64,000 bases of DNA from an uncultured Bacteroidales bacterium. Lineage in GTDB: Bacteria; Bacteroidota; Bacteroidia; Bacteroidales; F082. The notes under the pieces were generated by a model that made no database searches, had not been told where the DNA came from, and was given only the letters and a program-made list of their open reading frames with translations. How positions within the stretch are numbered: the stretch's first letter is position 1; each line of letters begins with the position of its first letter. The stretch spans positions 1 through 64,000 of the forward strand of contig CALBNV010000048.1 in the NCBI GenBank assembly GCA_937896895.1, given 5' to 3'. The translations under genes were made by a program, and so were the position numbers. This document shows, piece after piece, positions 44,117 through 52,037 of this stretch.

Positions 44117-45397
44117 TTAAGGGCGCAGGCATCCGACGGGGACGACGCACACGCCATCCTGACGGCGATAGGCGTACAAACCGACAGCCGTCAACACCAT
44201 CTTGAACGACGCACGGCCCAGTTTGTCAGTGTCTATCCGGTTCTCCAATTTGTTCAGCGACGCCACGGCTTCATTTATCAATGCCTCGCCGCCTAATTTT
44301 ATCTCTACCAAACCATATCTCCCGTTTCTCAGATGAATGACGGCATCGCATTCCAGACCGGTCTTGTCCCGATAATGATAAACCCTGCCACCTATCGCTT
44401 CCGCATAGACACGCAGGTCGCGCACGCAAAGCGTTTCAAAGAGCATCCCCAATGTGTTGATGTCGTCTATCAAGTCTTCGGGGCCGACACCCAAAGCGGC
44501 GGTCGCTATACTCGGATCCACAAAATACCGGGTGTCGGAAGTCCGCAATGCAGTCTTGCTGCGCAAATTGGGGCTCCATGCCGCCATGTCTTCAATGACA
44601 AATATCTTACGCAACGCGTTCAGATAAGATTGCATCGTGTCTTCTGTCAATGTATCCGTGTCATTCACCTTCACGTCGGCAAGCAGTGTGCCCAATGTGG
44701 CTTGCGTTCCTTGATGGCGGGCGTATGAACGCATGAGGCGTCTTGCCCTTTCTTCATTGCGCGTCACGCCGTCCGCGCGGGAGATGTCTGCCCTCACAAG
44801 CGCCTCGAAGTACTCTCGCACAGGAACCAGTTGGGCTTTTAAGGTGCGTTTGCTCAGTGTCTGAGGCCAACCGCCACGGCAGATGAGATGAGCTATTTTG
44901 GGCAAATCCAAACTATTCGTTCCTTGCAAAGGCTCTTGATTATTCCGAAACATCTGTTGCAGACTGACGGAGCCATTGGAATCGCCCGACTCCCAAAGGG
45001 TCATGGGGCGCATGGTCAGCCACGCGAAACGGCCGGTGCCGGTGTGGGAAATCTTGTCAGTTTGCGGAGGGACTGCGGAGCCTGTGAGGATAAACTGTCC
45101 GTCCTCCGCCCGTTGATCCACGGTGAAACGGACGGCATCCCAAATCTCGGGAATCAGCTGCCATTCGTCTATCAGACGGGGAGTGGTACCAGCCAACACT
45201 TGATTCATATCGGTTTGTGCTAAATACAATGTGTCCTGTTTGGTGGCTGGATCGGCTACGTACAGGATACTGCCTGCGCATTGAGCGGCTGTGGTTGTCT
45301 TGCCGCAATATTTTGGTCCTTCCACCAACACGGCACCCATTGCATCCAATTTTTCCTGCAGTAATTCATCGACAACTCGAGAGCGATATTCGTTCAT
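44117..45397 (-). CDS. AAA_14/DUF4143 ATPase, divergent subtype
   Basis: 426 residues from ATG 45397. Walker A is GPKYCGKTTTAA, Walker B region TPRLIDEWQLIPEIWDAV, sensor-like FILTGSAVPP, and TGRFAWLTMRPMTLWESGDS. The C-terminal DUF4143 part has TLGMLFETLCVRDLRVYAE, KTGLECDAVIHL and YGLVEIKLGG, the PD-(D/E)xK-like E-D-ExK set. It is clearly a different branch from the three other ATPases: its upstream region lacks the GGACAAATTAGGA repeat. The promoter -7 box TATCTTTG is at plus-strand 45425-45432. Confidence 0.9.
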   Translation of the reverse strand: MNEYRSRVVDELLQEKLDAMGAVLVEGPKYCGKTTTAAQCAGSILYVADPATKQDTLYLAQTDMNQVLAGTTPRLIDEWQLIPEIWDAVRFTVDQRAEDGQFILTGSAVPPQTDKISHTGTGRFAWLTMRPMTLWESGDSNGSVSLQQMFRNNQEPLQGTNSLDLPKIAHLICRGGWPQTLSKRTLKAQLVPVREYFEALVRADISRADGVTRNEERARRLMRSYARHQGTQATLGTLLADVKVNDTDTLTEDTMQSYLNALRKIFVIEDMAAWSPNLRSKTALRTSDTRYFVDPSIATAALGVGPEDLIDDINTLGMLFETLCVRDLRVYAEAIGGRVYHYRDKTGLECDAVIHLRNGRYGLVEIKLGGEALINEAVASLNKLENRIDTDKLGRASFKMVLTAVGLYAYRRQDGVCVVPVGCLRP

Positions 45398-45479
45398 ATT
45401 TTTTTGCACTTTTTTAACGACTGCAAAGATACTACATTATTTTTTATAAATGCAAGAAAATCAGTAAAATATTTTTTTT

Positions 45480-45548
45480 CATTTGGCAAGTTGGACTGTT
45501 TTCATTTGGCAAGTTGGACTGTTTTCATTTGGCAAGTTGGACTGTTTT
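45480..45548. repeat. Three perfect tandem copies of a 23-base unit
   Basis: The unit begins CATTTGGCAAGTTGG and ends ACTGTTTT; copies are 45480-45502, 45503-45525 and 45526-45548. The last base of copy three is the first base of the reverse-strand stop codon of the LRR pseudogene, so the array is that gene's immediate 3' flank. Confidence 0.95.
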
Positions 45549-46950
45549 CATTCCGCCAACTTCTTGAACTTCACCTTCTCCGGATTATAAAGCCTGATAG
45601 TCTTTGTGCCTTTGCTGACCTCCACGGCGGGGCAGTCGTCGCATTCGGTGCCCATTTCGCCGAAGGCATTTGTCTTGCTGGCATTGTAAATCGGCAAGGC
45701 CACATTCAGTATCTGCAGGGCAATGTCTTTCGCCTCGGCTATTGTCGTAACGTCGGTTGCGTCGTTGATGGCGTCTATCTGTTCTTCGACTAAAGCTGCA
45801 AGAAGCGTGCCTGTTTCACCTTGCATGGCGGCCTCTATCTCGGCGAGGGCGGCGTACTTTGCTGGTTGCAGGATGATGACGGCCATGGCTGCATTTTTCG
45901 CAGCGACAATGGCGTCATATCCCGTTGCGCTGCCGATGGCGGCTTTGTAACCGTCTATTGTCTGCAAGTCGTCCTCCGTCAGGGTTGTCGCTTCTTCCGT
46001 TGCGCTGTCAATGGCGGCAAGGATGTCATTCTTTACAGGCCGCAGCTTGATGATGTCCAAGGCTGTGTTCTTTGCTGCATCAATGGCATCTTGTTTCGTT
46101 GCCAATGGTTGACCTGCAATTGTTTACAGCCTGAATGTCATCATCCGTCAGGCTCGTCACTCCTGCCATTGTTGCATCAATAACGGCAATGGCGGCTTCC
46201 TTTACAGCAATGATGTCGTATGCCTGAATGTTGGTGAATCCACCCCAGGAAGCATAGTTTTCGACATTGGGGACAAACACCGGAATGTTTTGGGGAACAT
46301 AATAAAATACATTAGAACCCAATGAGGGAGAAGCTGTGGGCAAAACAACCATATAAGACAAACCCGAACAACCATCGAATGCCCAGAGGTTAATTTGCGT
46401 CACGCTGCTTGGAATGGTGACGGAGGTCAAACCTGAACAACCATCGAATGTGCTTTCCTCAATTCCCGTCATGTTGCCGGGGATGGTAATGGAGACCATG
46501 CCTGTACAATCCTTGAATATAGCTTTTCCAATACTCGTCACGCTGCTTGGAATGGAAACGGAAACCAAGCCCGAACAGCCTTGAAACGCCCGTTCTCCAA
46601 TACTCGTCACACTGCTTGGAATGGTAACGGAAACCAAGCTCTTGCAGTTGTAGAAGGCATTTTTTCCAATACTTGTCACACAGTTTGGTATGGCAATGGA
46701 AGTCAAGTCTGAACACTGATAAAATGCCAATTCCCCAATGCTTCTCACGGCGTCGTCGAATGTGATGACGCCTCTGCCCGCCACAGCGTCATATTCATTG
46801 CTGAGGATATTGGCGCCAAAGACTTCTGGTTTAGGTGAAATTTTCTGGCCACTCGCCGACGTGTACCAGATTTCATTGTTCGGCTGTGTCTGGGCAATGG
46901 CCGCCATAGTGCAGCAGAGGACTGCAAGGATGAAGAATATTTTTTTTCAT
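45548..46950 (-). pseudogene. LRR/BspA-like secreted protein with CxxC tail, broken by two frameshifts
   Basis: From ATG 46950 the gene would encode a signal peptide MKKIFFILAVLCCTMAAIAQ if the A run after ATG had 7 bases; here it has 8, so the start is out of frame. Translation would resume only from an internal start at 46907. The LRR part has about seven units (CVTSIGKNAFYNCKSLVSVTI type). Near 46095-46115 a second shift separates it from a helical region of alanine-rich repeats (DAINDATDVTTIAEAKDIAL) and the tail FGEMGTECDDCP, KGTKTIRLYNPEKVKF. Either a decayed gene or, for the A run, a phase-variable one in the off state. Confidence 0.8.
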
Positions 46951-47040
46951 TGTGATGATTTTTATTTCATTTTAAAATCGGCGGCGAAGGTATGGTTTTT
47001 AAACACAAGTTTCACGAGCTTTTTAACACAAGTTACACGA

Positions 47041-47086
47041 GTTTCTAACCTCTAACCTCTAACCTCTAACCCCTAACCTCTAACCT
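47041..47086. repeat. AACCTCT heptamer array
   Basis: Six to seven near-perfect heptamers (AACCTCT, with AACCCCT variants) end at the stop codon of the radical SAM gene. On its sense strand they read AGAGGTT. Confidence 0.92.
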
Positions 47087-48064
47087 CTAACCCCCTAACC
47101 TCCGTCCCTGCCATGTGCCGCGTTCCTCCATGCGTCGTTCTATCATCGCGAGCACTTGGTCGTAGCGCAGGCTTTCCCACGGCTTCGAGACGAGGAAACG
47201 CGGCGGCACCTCGCCGGCGAAACGCTCGATGACAATATTCGGATTTAATCTTTCGATGAAATCAATTACGAACTCGATGTATTCTTCGAGCGAAAACAGC
47301 CGGAAGTCGGAGGGGTGGGAGAGGTATTCTTCGGCCATCGCGGTGTCTTTGAAGATTTGTAACTGATGGAACTTCACCGTTGTGAGAGGCAGTCCGGAGA
47401 TGATGTCGGCGGCGTGGAGCATCATGTCGCGTGTCTCGCCTGGCAGCCCGAAGATGAAGTGCCCGCCGCACGGGAAGCCGTGTCTGTGTGTCATCTCGAT
47501 TGCCGTGCATGCCGCCGCGAAGTCATGGCCGCGGTTCACGCGTCTCAACGTCTCGTCGTAAACCGACTCGATTCCGTATTCTAAAATTATCACCGGCCTC
47601 TTAACTCCACTCTCAACACTCCAAACCTCACTCTCCGCTTGCAACTCCGAAAGCATCTCCAAGATCTCCTCGCTGATGCAGTCGGGGCGCGTGCCGATGA
47701 CAATGCCTGACACAAGAGGGTGGGAGAGGGCTTCCCCGTAAATCTTCCGCAACTCGTGAATGGGCTTGTGGGTGTTCGTGTATGGCTGGAAATAGGCGAG
47801 ATACGACTTCGCCCTGCGGTAACGCTGCTGATGGAACTCCATGCCCTCCTCGATCTGCTGTCTGATGCTTTTCTCCGGGCGGCAGTACGACGGGTTGAAC
47901 GCATCGTCGCGGCAGAAGGTGCAGCCTCCGGTGCTGATCGTGCCGTCGCGGTTCGGACAGCTGAAGCCCGCGTCGATGCTTATCTTCTGCACGCGGCCGC
48001 CGAACTCGCGCGTGAAATACGAGTTGTAACTGTTGAACCGCCTGTCGTCTCCCCAAATATACAT
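47087..48064 (-). CDS. TIGR01212-family radical SAM protein (YhcC-like)
   Basis: 325 residues. The Fe-S motif reads C-PNRDGTISTGG-C-TF-C near residue 34 (Elp3/MiaB-like radical SAM core), then GTRPDCISEEIL, LEYGIESVYDETLRRVNRGHDF and HFIFGLPGETRDMM, all typical of the YhcC family. The radical SAM core is certain; the substrate is unknown, although Elp3-like members act on tRNA. It sits inside the surface-protein/ATPase array and is unrelated to it. A short inserted segment LQAESEVWSVESGVKRPVI may be lineage-specific. Confidence 0.9.
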   Translation of the reverse strand: MYIWGDDRRFNSYNSYFTREFGGRVQKISIDAGFSCPNRDGTISTGGCTFCRDDAFNPSYCRPEKSIRQQIEEGMEFHQQRYRRAKSYLAYFQPYTNTHKPIHELRKIYGEALSHPLVSGIVIGTRPDCISEEILEMLSELQAESEVWSVESGVKRPVIILEYGIESVYDETLRRVNRGHDFAAACTAIEMTHRHGFPCGGHFIFGLPGETRDMMLHAADIISGLPLTTVKFHQLQIFKDTAMAEEYLSHPSDFRLFSLEEYIEFVIDFIERLNPNIVIERFAGEVPPRFLVSKPWESLRYDQVLAMIERRMEERGTWQGRRLGG

Positions 48065-48084
48065 TCCAGTTGAAAGTTATAAAG

Positions 48085-48114
48085 TTCAAAGACTAAAGAC
48101 TAAAGACTAAAGAC
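48085..48114. repeat. AAAGACT heptamer repeats
   Basis: Four units of AAAGACT/AAGACTA between the LRR gene stop (48115) and the radical SAM start. On the LRR gene's sense strand they read TCTTTAG/AGTCTTT. Confidence 0.85.
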
Positions 48115-50493
48115 TCATCTCCCGAACTCCACCTTCTTCGGATTGTTATACGTCTTCGTGCTGTCGTCTTTGTATGTCACGCGCACGGTCGGCATGCCGT
48201 TCTCCTTGATGAACTCCACTTTCTTCAGGCCGTAGAGGGTGACGGTGCTGTCGTCCTGCTTGGTGATTTCGACAAATGTTAAACCGCCGTCAATCACGAT
48301 GCGCTCAACTCCCGAACCGCCGGTGTCCTTCAGGTAGGCGCGGAACGGGTCGATGCTGAGGCTGTTGGTGTGGACAAACTCGCCGCCTTGCTGTTCATAC
48401 AAACCGTTTTCCGTGAGCTCCTTAGCTTGGAAATTGCCTTTCAGCGCGAAGTCGCCGACGGTCTGCTCGGATGCCGTGATGTTGACGGGTACGCTTGTGG
48501 CTGGGGCCGCGGGCGTTGCCGTAAGCGTGAAGCTGGCGTTGCCCGTCTGGTTCCTGAACAGGTAAGGCTTGCCCGCCTCGATGTTTTCGGCTACTGAAAG
48601 GGTGAGTGTGCCGTTTGCCGCATCCACGTTGTCGATAGAGAAGAACACGATTCCCGAGTGGCTCGAAGGCACGAAAGGAAGAATGATCGTTCCCCATTGG
48701 TTGGGTTCAAGCATGCCGTGGTAGCGTGCCTCGGTGAAGCCACCCGCCGGATAGTTCGCCAACGAAGTGCCGATATAGGGTTTCTCGCTGTCGGTGAGGT
48801 CGAGGAGTTTTGAGGATAAGTTATTGCAAAAATAGAATGCATACTGATCAATCAAAGGGACAGACTTGAATGTTACCGACTGCAGACCAATACAATCATC
48901 GAATGCAAGTTTTCCAATGCTTGCCACGCTGTTTCCCATCGTTACAGACGTCAGAGCTGAACAATGTGCAAATGCAGATTCTCCAATGTTTGCCACGCTG
49001 TTTCCTATCGTTACAGACGTCAGGGCAGAACATCGTTCAAATGCGGATTTACCAATGCCTGCCACGCTGTTTCCTATCGTCACAGACGTCAAGGCCGAAC
49101 AGTTATAGAATGTAAACTCACCGATATAGTTCAACCCGTCAGAAAGCAGGATGTTCTGAAGACTTGTACACTCATGGAAAGCATAGTTTCCAATGCTCGT
49201 CACACTACTTGGGACGGATACTGACACAAGGCTGTAGCACTGGTAGAAAGCAAATTCTCCAATGCTCGTCACACTACTTGGGATGGACACGGAAACAAGG
49301 CTGGAACACTGACGGAAAGCAAGGTTGCCAATATCAGCGATGGACGAAGGCAGCACCACGGAAACAAGGTTGGAGCAGCCATAGAAGCAACTTCCGGAAT
49401 AACTGAATTCAGGCGGATTGCCGTTGTGGAACTGCACACCGTGGTTGCCCATGTGGACGTGCAGTGCCGGGAAATTATTACCGAGTGTATGTCCAGCCGT
49501 CTCTCCATTGTTTGTGGTGTACCATATTTCGTTGTACGGAGGTCCTGCCACCACTTTCCCTCTCAAGAAGCTGTTGGCGTTGTATGTGTTGTAGTTTTCC
49601 TCCAGCACATAGTATTTCAGGTTTGGGCTGCAATCATCGAAGCAATCATCACCAAATGACGATGGTGGCGTGTCGCCGAGCAACGCCACCGATTCCAGTT
49701 TTTCGCAGTTGTTGAAAGCATCTTCTCCGATAGTTTCCACGTTGCCGTCGATAGCCACCGACTTCAGCTCGTTGCAGTTATAGAATGCTTCTTCGGCAAT
49801 TGTCTGCACTCCGCCGCCTATGGCAACGAATTTCAGCGCATCACACTTGTAGAAAGCTTGCTTGCCTATTTGGGCCATCGGGGCTGAGGCTGATATGACG
49901 ACGGTTTCCAGTGCGTCACAGCCCTCGAATGCGCCATCTGCGTTACCTTGCGACGACCATCTGATTTCTTTCAACTTAGTACCCAAGTTGACGGACTTCA
50001 GACTCTCACAATTATAAAAAGCCTCGGGATAGATGATCTCAACGTTGTCGCAGGAAAAGGACTTCAGCGCGATGCAGTCGTAGAAAGCGCATCTGCCGAT
50101 GTACTTCACCGATGGTGGCACATTGACTGACTTTAAATTGTCGCAGTCCTCAAAGACACCCGTACCATCTGTCGCACCTCCAATCTGCACAACAGTATTC
50201 GGAAGACTGATAGCCGTAAGGTCGTCTTCGTCATAGAAAGCCTCGTCGTTTATTTCGGTAACATCACCACTTAACTTAATGATGTATTTGCCGAACCAAA
50301 AATCATGACTAATTATCGTATGTCCGCAGAGAGTCTCTCCTACATCATAATTGCTGTCATCAAGTATGCCTCCATCTTTGGTCAAGTACCAGATTTCATC
50401 GTTAGGCGGTGTGTCGAGTTGCGCCAAAGCCGGAGACGTGCAGCGCATCACCAGCACTGCGGAAAGTATGAGTTTGAGAATTTTTCTGTTCAT
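48115..50493 (-). CDS. Large BspA-like LRR secreted protein with YNNPKKVEF-type end
   Basis: 792 residues from ATG 50493 (signal peptide ILKLILSAVLVMRCTSPALAQ). An opening NDEIWYLTKDGG segment, like the NEIWYTSASG of the frameshifted relative, recurs internally as NEIWYTTNNGE. About 15-17 LRR_5 repeats follow in two blocks, then a beta domain (WGTIILPFVPSSHSG, GKPYLFRNQTGN). The C-terminus has two related tail-like units: VTLYGLKKVEFIKE and KTYNNPKKVEFGR, but no CxxC. It is thus a distant member of the tail family. The promoter -7 box TATCTTTG is at plus-strand 50544-50551. Confidence 0.85.
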   Translation of the reverse strand: MNRKILKLILSAVLVMRCTSPALAQLDTPPNDEIWYLTKDGGILDDSNYDVGETLCGHTIISHDFWFGKYIIKLSGDVTEINDEAFYDEDDLTAISLPNTVVQIGGATDGTGVFEDCDNLKSVNVPPSVKYIGRCAFYDCIALKSFSCDNVEIIYPEAFYNCESLKSVNLGTKLKEIRWSSQGNADGAFEGCDALETVVISASAPMAQIGKQAFYKCDALKFVAIGGGVQTIAEEAFYNCNELKSVAIDGNVETIGEDAFNNCEKLESVALLGDTPPSSFGDDCFDDCSPNLKYYVLEENYNTYNANSFLRGKVVAGPPYNEIWYTTNNGETAGHTLGNNFPALHVHMGNHGVQFHNGNPPEFSYSGSCFYGCSNLVSVVLPSSIADIGNLAFRQCSSLVSVSIPSSVTSIGEFAFYQCYSLVSVSVPSSVTSIGNYAFHECTSLQNILLSDGLNYIGEFTFYNCSALTSVTIGNSVAGIGKSAFERCSALTSVTIGNSVANIGESAFAHCSALTSVTMGNSVASIGKLAFDDCIGLQSVTFKSVPLIDQYAFYFCNNLSSKLLDLTDSEKPYIGTSLANYPAGGFTEARYHGMLEPNQWGTIILPFVPSSHSGIVFFSIDNVDAANGTLTLSVAENIEAGKPYLFRNQTGNASFTLTATPAAPATSVPVNITASEQTVGDFALKGNFQAKELTENGLYEQQGGEFVHTNSLSIDPFRAYLKDTGGSGVERIVIDGGLTFVEITKQDDSTVTLYGLKKVEFIKENGMPTVRVTYKDDSTKTYNNPKKVEFGR

Positions 50494-50543
50494 GAATTTT
50501 TGCGTATAAATAATCTTCAAGATTAAATGTGAATTTCGGGCGG

Positions 50544-50551
50544 CAAAGATA
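50544..50551 (-). promoter_or_regulatory. -7 box TATCTTTG for the large LRR gene
   Basis: CAAAGATA on the plus strand, 50 bases upstream of the ATG at 50493. Confidence 0.5.
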
Positions 50552-50610
50552 AGACATTTTTTTGATTATAAAAGTTTAAAAGTTTAATGATTGAGAGGTT
50601 TGAAGATTTA

Positions 50611-50642
50611 TTTGCGCATATTTGAAAAAAGTGGTATTTTTG
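50611..50642 (+). promoter_or_regulatory. Promoter of the DUF4143 ATPase at 50689
   Basis: TTTG at 50611-50614 and TATTTTTG at 50635-50642 with a 20-base spacer. The surrounding TTGAAAAAAGTGGTATTTTTGCGG is shared (in two overlapping halves) with the promoter at 39584-39617. Confidence 0.6.
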
Positions 50643-50653
50643 CGGCCTGAAAT

Positions 50654-50679
50654 AAATTTTAAAGTCGAACTTTAAATTT
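50654..50679. promoter_or_regulatory. Inverted repeat before the ATPase start
   Basis: TTTAAAGT and ACTTTAAA pair around a CGA loop; the outer AAATTT arms continue with one bulged T. It lies between the -7 box and the ATG, the same relative place as the perfect repeat at 39619, though with a different sequence. Confidence 0.6.
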
Positions 50680-50688
50680 GTCATAATA

Positions 50689-51876
50689 ATGAATAATCAA
50701 CTTATAACCAGAGACTTAAGCACGAACATTGATAGGATTTTCAATTATTTTTCTGTCGTGACAATGATTGGTCCGAGACAGTCGGGCAAGACGACGATGT
50801 GCCGGAGTCTCTATGCCGACCTTCCGTATGTCAATTTGGAGGACGCCTCCACGTTGTTGGAGGTTCAGCAGGACCCCAAGGCCTTTTTGACAAAATGGGA
50901 GCAGGGCATGATAATAGATGAAGCCCAGCGGTATCCCGACATTTTTTCATATCTCCAGGTATTGGTTGACGAGGACCGGATACGTGGCAACAGCAGCCGT
51001 CGGTTTGTCGTCACCGGCAGTGCCAATTTCGCACTAATGGAGCGTGTCTCGCAATCGATGGCCGGGCGCACCGCGGTCGTCACTCTTCTGCCGCTGTCAA
51101 CGCATGAGATATTGTCGCGGCATCCTCAGTTCTCCACCGATGAAAGAATATTGAGGGGCGGTTATCCTGCGTTGTGGGTGAACGACATAGCCGGAAGGGA
51201 TTTGATTTTCAGCAACTACTACACAACATACGTGGAAAGGGATTTGAGGCAATTGGTGCAGGTCAAGGATCTATTTCAGTTTAACACTTTCATGCGTCTG
51301 TGCGCGGGACGGATAGGCACAGAGTGCAACGCTTCGGCATTGGCGGTGGCGGTCGGAGTCAGCGTGCCCACCATTCAGTCTTGGCTGAGTGTTCTGGAGG
51401 CGTCGTACATCATATATCCATTGCGTCCGTACTATGCCAACATAAAGAAACGTCTGGTGAAAACACCCAAGCTGTATTTTTATGACACAGGCTTGGCGAG
51501 TTGGCTGTTAGGCATTCATTCCGTGGAGCAGGTGGCAACCCATCCGCTGCGGGGCAATCTGTTTGAGAACATGGTCATCAACGAATTTGTAAAGGAGCGG
51601 CATAATCATTTGCAGATGCCGAATCTGTATTATTACAAAGACCAGCAACAGCACGAAGTCGATTTGCTGTCGGTGGCGGATGACGGCACTTTTTCGGCGT
51701 ATGAAATAAAGTCAGGCCAAACGTACCGCCCGGAGTACTTTGACGGCCTGCGCTATTTGAAGGGTTTGTTCACCGACACGATGACATCTTCCCGGGTCGT
51801 TTATGATGGCGACCAGTCCAATCCGTCGCCGACGGACGGCCTCATGAATTATCGCGCCGTCGGCGGGGAAAGGTGA
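50689..51876 (+). CDS. AAA_14/DUF4143 ATPase
   Basis: 395 residues. Walker A GPRQSGKTTMCR, Walker B QGMIIDEAQRYPDIF, VVTGSANFALMERV, SMAGRTAVVTLLPLS. The C-terminal DUF4143 part reads KLYFYDTGLASWLLGI, HPLRGNLFENMVINEF, QHEVDLLSV and YEIKSG, the PD-(D/E)xK-like set. It is closely related to the ATPases at 39664 and 42165. It diverges from the large LRR gene (48115-50493), with the two promoters 60 bases apart. Confidence 0.9.
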   Translation: MNNQLITRDLSTNIDRIFNYFSVVTMIGPRQSGKTTMCRSLYADLPYVNLEDASTLLEVQQDPKAFLTKWEQGMIIDEAQRYPDIFSYLQVLVDEDRIRGNSSRRFVVTGSANFALMERVSQSMAGRTAVVTLLPLSTHEILSRHPQFSTDERILRGGYPALWVNDIAGRDLIFSNYYTTYVERDLRQLVQVKDLFQFNTFMRLCAGRIGTECNASALAVAVGVSVPTIQSWLSVLEASYIIYPLRPYYANIKKRLVKTPKLYFYDTGLASWLLGIHSVEQVATHPLRGNLFENMVINEFVKERHNHLQMPNLYYYKDQQQHEVDLLSVADDGTFSAYEIKSGQTYRPEYFDGLRYLKGLFTDTMTSSRVVYDGDQSNPSPTDGLMNYRAVGGER

Positions 51877-51925
51877 AGGGGGGACAAAGGTTTAAAGGTA
51901 AAATGGGAAAGGGGTTAGAGCTCAA
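51877..51925. repeat. Degenerate AAAGGTN repeats after the ATPase
   Basis: AAAGGTTTAAAGGTAAAATGGGAAAGGGGTTAG-like purine-rich run (split as AAAGGTT, AAAGGTA, GAAAGGG) directly after the TGA. A worn member of the gene-end repeats. Confidence 0.6.
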
Positions 51926-52037
51926 ACATCGAGGTTTTCATCCGCTCACTTTTTTCAAAAATCACATGAAATTTTCATGCCGCGAAAGTGCAAAAAATGT
52001 TAATTTTGCAGCCTGAAAAATCATAAAGGAATACATC

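Noticed and set aside
45480..45548. CRISPR or attachment-site repeat
   Set aside because: 23-base units are directly adjacent with no spacers, and no integrase or mobile-element gene is nearby.
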